64,000 bases of DNA from Balanoglossus misakiensis. Its lineage: Eukaryota; Hemichordata. The notes under the pieces are model-generated. The model did not search any database and was not told the DNA's origin. It saw only the letters and a program-made list of their open reading frames with translations. The translations under genes were made by a program, and so were the position numbers. Below are positions 9,120-20,800 of the stretch, piece by piece. The stretch spans positions 11,966,001-12,030,000 of the forward strand of contig CM082588.2 in NCBI GenBank assembly GCA_040954595.2, in the 5' to 3' direction. Each line of letters begins with the position of its first letter. Position 1 is the stretch's first letter.

Positions 9120-10649
9120 CTGTAACAACAAAGGTTTACTTTGTGTACGATACAATATGGGCACACGCCAACATCACACCCTTATTGTTCCTGATATAAT
9201 GGCGTTTTGTGCTGCGTGTAAACGGGGGATTTACTCAAAAAAAAGCTTGACAATACCTAACTGGACACATCAAGTGTTATTAAAAAAATATCCGCATTTG
9301 CGGCTTTCCAAAAAAATCTCCTCAAGGGTGGATGATCAAAAATAGACCCACGAGAAAAAAAAAGAAAACATAACTTCCGGAAAGCCGGAGTGTCGCTGGT
9401 CGCATGATCGCATAACAACAAGTTGACTTCTTTTTTTCTTTCAACTGAATGTGAAATATCTGCGTAAAACCCCACCAATACACCCACAATTACATGGTAA
9501 CAACAATAAAATAAGAGGTTAAGACATTCAAGGAATATCTTCCGTAAAAAAGGACACAATCGGCAGCATGAAATTTTACGCTACATGCAACCGGAAGTAT
9601 TTGTCTGCAAGCACGATGCACAAAAAGCATGGGCAAAATCGTCATTTATCACAGAAATTTGCCAGCCATCGACAATCAGAGATTAGTACTATGCACGGTC
9701 GGTTTGTTACGACTTCCTGTGCGACGAAGGAACGTAAGAAATGCCAAATCTTGGAAAAACTGGGAGACAAAAATCCAAAACAAGTGAAGTTCTGGAAACA
9801 AAACAATCGAGACAGGTTCGGAACTACGCAATGTTCTTTTTGACGGCAAACGTAAAATTAACACTAACAGTTTAACAATGAAACACATCGTAGCACTTCT
9901 TGTATGCTGAAGATTTCATATTTTAAAGAATTTCCGATCGACGGATTGTCTTCTTACAGAAAAACGGTCACAATCTCCGCGATGACTTCTACAACACGAC
10001 ATTCGGCGTCGCGTCATCATACACAAACAATTACTTGCTCTTCACAAATAGTTGTAAAATTGTGAAAAAAATAGAATACCTACCTTTTTATGGAGTAATG
10101 AAAACCTTAGATGATCAACATGGTACGGACGCAGCGTAAAAAAAGCTTCTACTTCTGTGGAGTCGTTTGGACGCAAACTTTAAGTGGACCGACGACGAGG
10201 AAGCAGCAGTGCGGTGCTCGCGAACTGTAGCATACTGGATATGACGCTCGACGATATGCGATTCGGGTTAAAATTCACAGTCAGATATCACGACCAAAAA
10301 TAATCTCTTGGCCATGAGTGTTTTCAATAATTGTCTGTCTTCAAATGAAGACATGAAAAGTTTATTCGAGACCATTATTGGAAGAAATTAAGTTATATAA
10401 TGTTTAAAATTGCAGCAAAAATCGGCGGGATTCGACCGGCATCAAACAACAATTGTATTCCGAAGATCACTAAGATTACTTGTCGTCTGCAAAGCAGTCA
10501 GGGGTGTTGGACACTGACGATCGCCCATCCACGACCGATTGACACCTTTTGTAATTATTCCATTTAGGTTCAAAACCGGCTAATCCCCTTTTCCTTTGAT
10601 GTTTGCCGCCATTTCCTGTCCCGTTTTTCTCTAGGGTCTATGCCTGAAC
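9120..10649. other. upstream region of the transposase gene
   Basis: No recognised coding sequence. A 62-codon frame (9157-9345) and a 91-codon frame (9568-9843), both plus strand, match nothing I know. A minus-strand donor AAAAAG/GTAGGT at 10084 could end a 5' non-coding exon whose sequence lies at about 10085-10220. The region would then hold the promoter and first intron. It also contains inverted and direct copies of a TTTTTCTC-NN-GGGTCTAT motif. Confidence 0.45.
10085..10220 (-). other. possible 5' non-coding exon
   Basis: The only support is a good donor consensus (GTAGGTATT) at its 3' end, GC content above the flanks, and a stop in the frame that would otherwise join exon 1, which fits untranslated sequence. 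The 5' limit is a guess. No TATA box or initiator could be fixed. Confidence 0.25.
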
Positions 10650-11556
10650 ACTTCACCACCATAGTTCAATCCAAACCCAATTGTTTTTATGATAAAGTTG
10701 GACCTCTAAAGAGGAAACTGGGGGTGAAAGGGTTAAAGATTCCCCTTTCCAATGAATCCCATAAAATTGTTCAAACTTCAAAACTGCGGCAAGAGGAACA
10801 CAAAACCAGTATTCACTAACTGATCTTTCTGCCACGCCTAGACACATTCAAAATGATTTTTTTTTGTATCAGGATTTTTTACATCAAAGACCAATCACAT
10901 TGTAGAGGGTGCTCTCCTATTCCAAATCTTTTCTGTCATGTGACCAGGGTACTGTACTACTTGGCAATAAAATACCAAGTACATCCCGTTCTGATTTTCA
11001 AAGATCAAATCCTTTATGTGAAAATGAGGTTATGAAAAAAGAGCATTCCAATGACCTCTGAGGTCTCACAAAATCTCACACATTAATTTTCAAGCTACAG
11101 CAATAATATTGAATGTTCAGAACATAACACTAGACATTTTTTCCCCTTGAGAGCCAAATGGAATGAAAAACCAGGGTTGATACAAATGACGTTCCTAATT
11201 TCAATATATATCTCTTGCAATTTACAATCATTACTTATATAAGAATTGTACAGGAAAATACGTCTGTAGCGGTTATGGCTGGTGCATACAAATACACCTG
11301 AAACACTCGAACAGTATAAATATTTGAAAACTAGTGGGCTAATGGGAAGGAACAGAATACGACACACTAAAGGGTTGGCGGAAACTTGGCAAATCTTTAA
11401 TATGCAGATGAAAAAGAGTTTGACAAAACCAGCTCCAAGCCGCCAAACCAGGGGAGGGGAAGCATTCAGGGAGTTCCCATTAGCCAGTAAAATACAAAAC
11501 TGCCCAGTAACTTGCGAGAAAGATTCCTAACACGTTGGAGAAAAGATGTGAAAACT
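10650..11556. other. spacer between transposase gene and retroelement
   Basis: AT-rich, with small frames on both strands (90 codons at 11095-11367 minus, 82 codons at 11282-11530 plus) that show no family resemblance. Part of it is presumably the 3' non-coding end of the retroelement that follows. I could not see split direct repeats or inverted repeats to place its edge. Confidence 0.4.
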
Positions 11557-12542
11557 TCAAGACTGATTGTAGTGGGAACGCAAATGCTCTTGCATAGGGG
11601 TGGTGACAGAGCAGCACTTTTGTGGGCTGACATGTAAGTAGCGCAAGTAAGCGGAAGATGTCCAGTCCCCGTGCAATTTGATAAGTTCTCCAGGAACCCC
11701 TGCTTCGAGAGGGAAAGAAGCGCCGCCCCTGCGGAAACTATGGCCTGAGTAGATAGAGGGGTTGAACCCGGCTTGCGCTAAGACGGAACGCAGAAAAGAC
11801 ACAAATGCGCTGTGGGTGAGGGGGGACTAGGGTACCCTGGGAAGGATAGACAAATGCTGGTGCTCCGGCTGGAGCTGGGATCAAGTCGCGCATGCGTTCG
11901 AAAGACGTGACTGGGCATAACACTGAGCCCGGCAACCGCGCAACTGGGATGGAGCACACCCGATCATGGAACTGATTGGTTTTTGACCAACGAATGAGAA
12001 CGTGTAGCCCAAAAGCACTAAACTGCATATCCCCCCGACACAGGTGCTTCTGGGGGTCAAAGGTCGTGCGAGAAGGAACAGTAAGGTTGGACTTCCTGAG
12101 AAATGTGAAAAAAACCAATAAGCAAGAGGTCCAAAAAACTTGATGAAAAGGGTTGGAAAAAATCTAACAAACTATGAAAAGCTAACAGGATATGCGGATT
12201 GATGGGCAGCTTCTGAGTACATGACTGGGGATGAACTCGCTGAAGACCTCTCAAAGTCAGTTTGACTTGAAAACTCTCTAAGGCCGAACATTCAATGCGT
12301 AAATACGAATGCAACTTAGAAACACTATGCAGGTAGTTTTTAGTGACTGCACTGAACTGACTGAACGAGATAAAAAGGTAAGAAACATGGAAAGAACATG
12401 CGGTGATGCCGGTGTTGGCTTGAGGCCGAAGAAGTGGCAAAACAATAAGAAAGCCTTCCACTGGCTTTTCAAATTTTGGACTGTCCCTGTAGCAAATGCA
12501 GAAGCTTGTAAGGCTGTTGTTTGCTGGTGAAGGGCAAGCCAT
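11557..12542 (-). pseudogene. tyrosine recombinase, frameshifted
   Basis: Fragments in three frames together show a DIRS-type recombinase. The N-terminal SAM-like part has WKAFLLFCHFFGLKPTPASP and LTFLSRSVSS (12278-12472). A middle part with KLHSYL and LRGLQR lies in a second frame. Then come FLRKSNLTVPS (first catalytic Arg), RWSKTNQ, HSFRRGGASF (the H-X-X-R box) and GDWTSSAYLRYLH with the nucleophilic Tyr (about 11625-11650). The catalytic residues survive, but at least three frame changes separate them. In this order the enzyme integrates circular cDNA without target duplication (family knowledge). Confidence 0.85.
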
Positions 12543-12615
12543 GACGACCCTGAAATAAGAAAATGAAACCTAACTGAGAATACATCTCGACGCTGGGAAG
12601 ATGTACAGTGAAAGC

Positions 12616-13432
12616 TTACAGGTCATAGTGAAAATTGGTGAAGTATGTGACTGGCATTGCCACCTCTATCACATGCAGACTATTGGTTAACTCATGAAAT
12701 TCAAAACTGTGATGCTGAGAAATGTGCCATCTGCTTAAATGGTCATCTAAGCAATTATCCTGACCCTGAATATGCACTGCTTTGAGTTCAAAACTATTGA
12801 GTGCGGACACTAGCCATAACTCTCGTAAATATTGAAGCATATGGAGGACTCGTGAGCGACCTGAATTAATGACAGTGACTGTTGCCATATTATCGCAAAA
12901 CACCTGAATGCGCTGGCCTTTCCACAGATGGCTCCACAGATGACACGCAACAAGCACTGTTAAAAGTTCTAACGCATTAATATGTAAACCCTGACTAATA
13001 ACAGGTAAAGGAAATTCTGTGTGAAAATACAGTCCTTGAGAAAAGCCCCGCAGCCTGAGAGGCAGGCGTCAGTAGAAAAAAAACGGCATCTGGTGTACTC
13101 CATCTAGAAGCTGGGATAACAGATACTCCGTTGTATAATGGTAAAAAGGTACGCCACCAAACTAAGTCAGCGAAGAATTGCGAATCTAGAAAAATGCGAG
13201 GTGATTTAAACTGCTGTCTAAGTAACTGTAACATACGGGAGAAAAACACTCGTCCTGAGCGGACACATGTGGCAACTGAGTTAAGCTTGCCTAACAAAGA
13301 CTGAAATTGACGCTTGGGAACAGAGGCTTTTGTGTCCCACTCATCAAGCTCTGTGAGCAGGATGAATAACTTGTGTGCAGGAATGCGCATGGTCATAGAC
13401 ACAGTGTCGAATTCAATACCGAGAAAAACCAT
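12616..13432 (-). pseudogene. RT connection and RNase H domain, frameshifted
   Basis: The segment 12995-13432 carries FLGIEFDTVSMTMRIPAHKL and LLGKLNSVATCVRSGRVFFS, the connection region of DIRS-order polymerases. An STDA-type RNase H start is readable near 13060 in a second frame after a run of eight T. The segment 12616-12957 in a third frame gives VFCDNMATVTVINSGRSR and GQDNCLDDHLSRWH, typical of the RNase H core and its C terminus. At least two frameshifts lie between them, so no functional protein is possible from this copy. Confidence 0.8.
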
Positions 13433-13454
13433 GCAAGTGGACGGCGCTACTGCT

Positions 13455-14744
13455 TTATCCTGCGCCTCCTAGACCAAGCTGTGATAAAAGTCTACCAAGG
13501 GATTCAAAGGCTGCCATGGCTTTGTCTGGCGCCTCTGCACCCCCAAAATCATCTAAATAATTGATGCCAGCGTAACCATTCTGTCTAAATAAATACATAA
13601 CTGCACTTGTGGTACGTTGGCAGGCTAATGCAGCAGAGCGAAGCCCGAAGGGAAAATCAAGATCAAAGAAGAATAAATGATGCCATGAAAAACCAAGGAG
13701 ATTATAATCTCGTGGGTCAATGAAAATTTGCCGATATGCTCGGTGTAAGTCTCTCTTGTATAACAGGCAACCGGGTCCTTTGTCCTGAATAATTTGTGTG
13801 AAATGATCTAAAGATCGGTACGACAGTTTTATGTGATAACCATCATAAAAGTCTGAAGAGATTCCGTCATTGACGGTGTTTCGTTGGTGTTCCGGAAAGC
13901 TGAGGTCCATGACTACGCGACGGCGTGGAGACTCCTTTTTGGGCACAGTTTGAAGTTGAGACACCACGAACCCGTGAGGAAATGGGCTGGTTGTGAAAGG
14001 TCCGGCTGTGGCCCCAGCGGCGACTTCAGTGCTGATGAAGTGGTCCACATCGTTGGGAAACATCAAGGCCGAAGGGTGATTACGAATGTCGACGACCGGT
14101 AACGTGTCACGGGTATAACCGATAGGCCAGCCAAAAGGGTGATAGTCACAAATGATATTGTCAGCATAATGTGCCAGCAGTGATCTCCATAAAGGCAACA
14201 CTAATTTAGTCGGAACGGGATATTTGAGTCCTTGGTAGTTTGGTAACCCGGATGTAGAGACTTGTGCATGCAACACACAAATATTGGCTAAAGAAAATTC
14301 CGATGAGGGAGACGTGCTCGACTGAATGTTTAAATACCGCGATGTCAGAGGCGAAGCTGAAATCGGAGGAATTGTTACAATGTTTGAAGTGGACGAGGAC
14401 GGTGGGTCATCGTTCGCTGTGTGAGACACAATGTCGGAGGATGCGGCTGTATGGCCTGAGATACATAAAGGGCGTGGTGTATGGGACCAGGGAGCCCGAA
14501 TGTTAGCGTTGGACGGTAACCGAGCGCTAGAAAATTCTTCTGATGCAGAAGTGTACGGAATGTTCTGTGAGGAAGAGACGGAACACAATGTAGTCTCTGT
14601 GAACATGGGATTCAACCCAACAACTGAAGTTAAGTCCGAATTAGATCTATTACTATTGGGGCTGTCATTCTTCTTGCTGGTGGCGAGGTGGCAATCTTTG
14701 CCGCTGTGAGATGTGGCTGTGTTGTTAATTTTGAAACAGCGATA
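13455..14744 (-). pseudogene. reverse transcriptase domain, frameshifted at its end
   Basis: The frame is continuous with Gag across one TGA (14745-14747) and stays open for over 420 codons. After a Ser/Thr-rich linker come LPLWRSLLAHY, GFVVSQLQTVPKK, RRRVVMDLSFPEHQ and LYKRDLHRAYRQI (first catalytic Asp). HHLFFFDLDFPFGLRSA follows, then the YLDDF box at about 13545-13559, which supplies the other two metal-binding Asp. The polymerase core therefore looks complete. The frame breaks just after LGRLLSQLGL at about 13460, and sequence resumes in another frame with the expected FLGIEFD phrase. Confidence 0.85.
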
Positions 14745-15424
14745 TCAGATGTGACGTCTAAAACACTTGTCGCCCCATTCGCATGTCTGGAAGTTGTACT
14801 TGTAACAAATGTCGCTCTTCTTGTCGGCCTGTTTCTTGCCGCTATCAGTGCCTTGTTTGACAGATTTCAGGGTGTCGGGTGAGAGAAGTTCTTTTTCATA
14901 ACGGTCGAAGCAGTCTTGCCAACGTAGTTCTGCGCTTTGTATCTTTTCTAAGATGGTACCTTGGAAATTCAGTACGACTAACCAATCGTACTTATGAGCG
15001 AGTCTCATTAATTTCTGGAGATGCAGTAATCTGGGAGCGCGTTCCTCAGACGAGATGGGCAGGTAGACGGAGTTGATTATTTCTAATTCGCCTCTGAATA
15101 GTTGTGCGATGGTTAAGTTGTCGAATTTGGGGACTTTTCCTCCTTTTTCGCGAGGTAGGCGCAAATGTGGCCATTTCACTTTGGATTCATCTGCGGAGCT
15201 GGGGGCTTGAGTGTCACGAAGGGACTTTCCTAGCTTACCTTGATTAGCGGCTGGGTTTTGACGAAGGATTTCCAGTGTTGGTGGACAGCCGTTGCCCGAC
15301 GATAAACGGATCGATGGAGGCGGTTGCATGGGACTTGTGGTGGCATCCTGCACTCGGAGGGCGGCAAGTTCGTGTTCTAGTTCTGAGATGCGGGAGCGGG
15401 TCTGTAATACACGCTGCTCTCGTT
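14745..15424 (-). pseudogene. Gag-like protein with CCCH zinc finger, 5'-truncated
   Basis: About 226 codons. The N-terminal part (LQTRSRISELEHELAALRVQ) has heptad-like spacing and probably forms a coiled coil. A Pro/Ser-rich linker follows, then a helical region with PKFDNLTIAQLFRGELEIIN, LQKLMRLAHKYDW and ELRWQDCFDRYEKELL. The end has a C-X7-C-X5-C-X3-H finger (about 14750-14805) likely to bind RNA. Similar nucleocapsid-like proteins precede the polymerase in DIRS-order elements. No true ATG remains: the frame is open to the satellite junction and stops within the satellite a few codons later. It ends in TGA, after which the same frame continues into the reverse transcriptase. Confidence 0.7.
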
Positions 15425-16682
15425 CCAAAACAAAGCCTTGAAACTATACATAAGTCTTTTTAGTAAAACGTATCCATTTATGTGACCATTCTTTGAATTC
15501 CATTTATGATGTAAGAAATTAAATTATTTGCAATATTAATCTATTCCTTACAACATTCCAGCATAACTCTTTCCATATTTGTTTTCATTCTGTGACTGTT
15601 CCACTTAAATCTTGTAGAGAATTCGTTATTCCAAAACAAAGCCTTGAAACTATACATATCCTGTTACGTGACGTTTCTTTGAATTCCATTTATGATGTAA
15701 GAAATTAAATTATTTGCAATATTAATCTATCCCTTACAACATTCCGGCATAACGCTTTCCATATTTGTTTTTATTCTGTGACTGTTCCACTTAAATCTTG
15801 TAGAGAATTCGTTATGCCAAAACAAAGCCTTGAAACTATACATAAGTCTTTTTACTAAAACATGGCCCGTTATGTGACCATTCTTTGGATTCCATTTATG
15901 ATATAAGAAATTAAATTATTTGCAATATTAAACTATCCCTTACAACATTCCGGCATAACTCTTTCTATATTTGTTTTCATTCTGTGACTGTTCCACTTAA
16001 ATCTTGTAGAGAATTCGTTATTCCAAAACAAAGCCTTGAAACTATACATAAGTCTTTTTAGTAAAACATGGCCCGTTATGTGACCATTCTTTGAATTCCA
16101 TTTATGATGTAAGAAATTAAATTATTTGCAATATTAATCTATCCCTTACAACATTCCGGCATAACGCTTTCCATATTTGTTTTTATTCTGTGACTGTTCC
16201 ACTTTAATCTTGTAGAGAATTCGTTATTCCAAAACAAAGCCTTGAAACTATACATAAGTCTTTTGAGTAAAACATGGCCCGTTATGTGACCATTCTTTGA
16301 ATTCCATTTATGATGTAAGAAATTAAATTATTTGCAATATTAATCTATCCATTACAACATTCCGGCATAACGCTTTCCAAATGTGTTTTCATTCTGTGAC
16401 TGTTCCACTTAAATCTTGTAGAGAATTCGTTATTCCAAAACAAAGCCTTGAAACTATACATAAGTCTTTTTAGTAAAACATGGCCCGTTATGTGACCATT
16501 CTTTGAATTCCATTTATGATGTAAGAAATTAAATTATTTGCAATATTAATCTATCCCTTACAACATTCCGGCATAACGCTTTCCATATTTGTTTTTATTC
16601 TGTGACTGTTCCACTTAAATCTTGTAGAGAATTCGTTATGCCAAAACAAAGCCTTGAAACTATACATAAGTCTTTTTACTAA

Positions 16683-17880
16683 AACATGGCCTGTTATGTG
16701 AGTGACTGTTCCACTTAAATCTTGTAGAGAATTCGTTATTCCAAAACAAAGCCTTGAAACTATACATAAGTCTTTTAGTAAAATATATCCATTTATGTGA
16801 CCATTCTTTGAATTCCATTTATGATGTAAGAAATTAAATTATTTGCAATATTAATCTATCCCTTACAACATTCCAGCATAACTCTTTCCATATTTGTTTT
16901 CATTCTGTGACTGTTCCACTTAAATCTTGGAGAGAATTCGTTATTCCAAAACAAAGCCTTGAAACTATACATATCCTGTTACATGACCTTTCTTTGAATT
17001 CCATTTATGATGTAAGAAATTAAATTGTTTGCAATATTAATCTATCCCTTACAACATTCCGGCATAACTCTTTCCATATTTGTTTTCATTATGTGACTGT
17101 TCCACTTAAATCTTGTAGAGAATTCGTTATGCCAAAACAAAGCCTTGAAACTATACATATCGTGTTACGTGACGTTTCTTTGAATTCCATTTATGATGTA
17201 AGAAATTAAATTATTTGCAATATTAATCTATCCCTTACAACATTCCGGCATAACGCTTTCCATATTTGTTTTTATTCTTTGACTGTTCCACTTAAATCTT
17301 GTAGAGAATTCGTTATTCCAAAACAAAGCCTTGAAACTATACATAAGTCTTTTTAGTAAAACATGGCCCGTTATGTGACCATTCTTTGAATTCCATTTAT
17401 GATGTAAGAAATTAAATTATTTGCAATATTAATCTATCCATTACAACATTCCGGCATAACGCTTTCCAAATGTGTTTTCATTCTGTGACTGTTCCACTTA
17501 AATCTTGTAGAGAATTCGTTATTCCAAAACAAAGCCTTCAAACTATACATAAGTCTTTTTAGTAAAACATGGCCTGTTATGTGACCATTCTTTGAATTAC
17601 ATTTATGATGTAAGAAATTAAATTATTTGCAATATTAATCTATCCCTTACAACATTCCGGCATAACGCTTTCCATATTTCTTTTCATTATGTGACTGTTC
17701 CACTTAAATCTTGTAGAGAATTCGTTATTCCAAAACAAAGCCTTGAAACTATACATAAGTCTTTTTACTAAAACATGGCCTGTTATGTGAGTGACTGTTC
17801 CACTTAAATCTTGTAGGGAATTCGTTATTCCAAAACAAAGCCTTGAAACTATACATAAGTCTTTTTAGTAAAATATATCC
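16683..17880. repeat. higher-order copy marked by a truncated monomer
   Basis: A deletion fuses GGCCTGTTATGTGA directly to GTGACTGTTCCACTT, removing about half a monomer. The same junction occurs at about 16690 and 17779, 1089 bp apart. The surrounding monomers repeat in the same order, so a block of about 1.09 kb was duplicated after the deletion arose. Confidence 0.75.
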
Positions 17881-20800
17881 ATTTATGTGACCATTCTTTG
17901 AATTCCATTTATGATGTAAGAAATTAAATTATTTGCAATATTAATCTATCCCTTACAACATTCCAGCATAACTCTTTCCATATTTGTTTTCATTCTGTGA
18001 CTGTTCCACTTAAATCTTGGAGAGAATTCGTTATTCCAAAACAAAGCCTTGAAACTATACATATCCTGTTACATGACCTTTCTTTGAATTCCATTTATGA
18101 TGTAAGAAATTAATTTTTTTGCAATATTAATCTATCCTATACAACATTCCGGCATAACTCTTTCCATATTTGTTTTCATTCTGTGACTGTTCCACTTAAA
18201 TCTTGTAGAGAATTCGTTATGCCAAAACAAAGCCTTGAAACTATACATATCCTGTTACGTGACGTTTCTTTGAATTCCATTTATGATGTAAGAAATTAAA
18301 TTATTTGCAATATTAATCTATCCCTTACAACATTCCGGCATAACGCTTTCCATATTTGTTTTTATTCTGTGACTGTTCCACTTAAATCTTGTAGAGAATT
18401 CGTTATTCCAAAACAAAGCCTTGAAACTATACTTAAGTCTTTTTTGTAAAACATGGCCCGTTATGTGACCATTCTTTGAATTCCATTTATGATGTAAGAA
18501 ATTAAATTATTTGCAATATTAATCTATCCCTTACAACATTCCGGCATAACGCTTTCCATATTTGTTTTTATTCTGTGACTGTTCCACTAAAATCTTGTAG
18601 AGAATTCGTTATTCCAAAACAAAGCCTTGAAACTATACATAAGTGTTTTTACTAAAACATGGCCCGTTATGTGACCATTCTTTGAATTCCATTTATGATA
18701 TAAGAAATTAAATTATTTGCAATATTAATCTATCCCTTACAACATTCCGGCATAACTCTTTCTATATTTGTTTTCATTCTGTAACTGTTCCACTTAAATC
18801 TTGTAGAGAATTCGTTATTCCAAAACAAAGCCTTGAAACTATACATAAGTCTTTTTAGTAAAACATGGCCCGTTATGTGACCATTCTTTGAATTCCATTT
18901 ATGATGTAAGAAATTAAATTATTTGCAATATTAATCTATCCCTTACAACATTCCGGCATAACTCTTTCTATATTTGTTTTCATTCTGTGACTGTTCCACT
19001 TAAATCTTGTAGAGAATTCGTTATACCAAAACAAAGCCTTCAAACTATACATATTAAGTCTTTTTAGTAAAACATGGCCCGTTATTTGACCATTCATTGA
19101 ATTTCATTTATGATGTAAGAAACTAAATTATTTGCAATATTATACTATCCCTTACAACATTCCAGCATAACTATTTGAATATTTGTTTTCATTCTATAAC
19201 TGTTCCACTTAAATCTTGGAGAGAATTCGTTATTCCAAAACAAAGCCTTGAAACTATATATAAGTCTTTTTAGTAAAACATGGCCCGTGATTTGACCATT
19301 CTTTGAATTTCATTTATGATGTAAGAAATTAAATTATTTGCAATATTAATCTATCCCTTACAACATTCCGGCATAATTCTTTGTATATTTGTTTTCATTC
19401 TGTGACTGTTCCACTTAAATCTTGTAGAGAATTTGGTATTTCAACACAAAATCTCTGAACCTATACATAAGTCTTTTTAGTAAAACATATCCAGTTATTT
19501 GACCATTCTTTGAATTCCATTTATGATGTAAGAAATTAAATTATTTGCAATATTAATCTATCCCTTACAACATTCCAGCATAACTCTTTCCATATTTGTT
19601 TTCATTCTGTGACTGTTCCACTTAAATCTTGTAGAGAATTCGTTATTCCAAAACAAAGCCTTGAAACTATACATATCCTGTTACGTGACGTTTCTTTGAA
19701 TTCCATTTATGATGTAAGAAATTAAATTATTTGCAATATTAATCTATCCCTTACAACATTCCGGCATAACGCTTTCCATATTTGTTTTTATTCTGTGACT
19801 GTTCCACTTAAATCTTGTAGAGAATTCGTTATTCCAAAACAAAGCCTTGAAACTATACATAAGTCTTTTTTGTAAAACATGGCCCGTTATGTGACCATTC
19901 TTTGAATTCCATTTATGATGTAAGAAATTAAATTATTTGCAATATTAATCTATCCCTTACAACATTCCGGCATAACGCTTTCCATATTTGTTTTTATTCT
20001 GTGACTGTTCCACTAAAATCTTGTAGAGAATTCGTTATTCCAAAACAAAGCCTTGAAACTATACATAAGTCTTTTTACTAAAACATGGCCCGTTATGTGA
20101 CCATTCTTTGAATTCCATTTATGATATAAGAAATTAAATTATTTGCAATATTAATCTATCCCTTACAACATTCCGGCATAACTCTTTCTATATTTCTTTT
20201 CATTCTGTGACTGTTCCACTTAAATCTTGTAGAGAATTCGTTATTCCAAAACAAAGCCTTCAAACTATACATAAGTCTTTTTAGTAAAACATATCCATTT
20301 ATGTGACCATTCTTTGAATTCTATTTATGATGTAAGAAATTAAATTATTTGCAATATTAATCTATCCCTTACAACATTCCAGCATAACTCTTTCTATATT
20401 TGTTTTCATTCTGTGACTGTTCCACTTAAATCTTGGAGAGAATTCGTTATTCCAAAACAAAGCCTTGAAACTATACATATCCTGTTACGTGACCTTTCTT
20501 TGAATTCCATTTATGATGTAAGAAATTAAATTTTTTGCAATATTAATCTATCCCTTACAACATTCCAGCATAACTCTTTCCATATTTGTTTTCATTCTGT
20601 GATTGTTCCACTTAAATCTTGTAGAGAATTCGTTATTCCAAAACAAAGCCTTGAAACTATACATATCCTGTTACGTGACGTTTCTTTGAATTCCATTTAT
20701 GATGTAAGAAATTAAATTATTTGCAATATTAATCTATCCCTTACAACATTCCGGCATAACGCTTTCCATATTTGTTTTCATTCTGTAACTGTTCCACTTA

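Larger units (their letters stand above)
11557..15424 (-). mobile_element. degenerate tyrosine-recombinase retrotransposon (DIRS order)
   Basis: Minus-strand remnants run in the order Gag with CCCH finger, reverse transcriptase, RNase H, tyrosine recombinase. This combination defines the DIRS order (DIRS1, PAT, Ngaro). Less than about 200 bp separates the RNase H end (DDHLSRWH, near 12720) from recombinase N-terminal sequence (near 12530). There is therefore no room for the methyltransferase domain of DIRS1/PAT, which points to a Ngaro-like lineage or a deletion. The frame changes at roughly 13455, 13050, 12600, 12300, 12120 and 11820, several of them at homopolymers. The 5' side stops at satellite at 15424/15425. 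Confidence 0.85.

Noticed and set aside
9157-9345. Plus-strand frame with C-A-A-C near its start, considered as a THAP or other zinc finger
   Set aside because: A THAP finger needs C-X2-4-C then C-X2-H about 35-50 residues on, which is absent, and the frame lies in the intron/upstream area of a minus-strand gene.
9568-9843. 91-codon plus-strand frame upstream of the transposase
   Set aside because: No recognisable domain. It ends abruptly and no splice sites or promoter could be tied to it.
3611-10642. GTTTTTCTC-NN-GGGTCTATG pair as target duplications bounding a P-like transposon
   Set aside because: The sequences just inside the two copies are not inverted repeats of each other, so they cannot be called element ends. 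Kept only as a motif finding.
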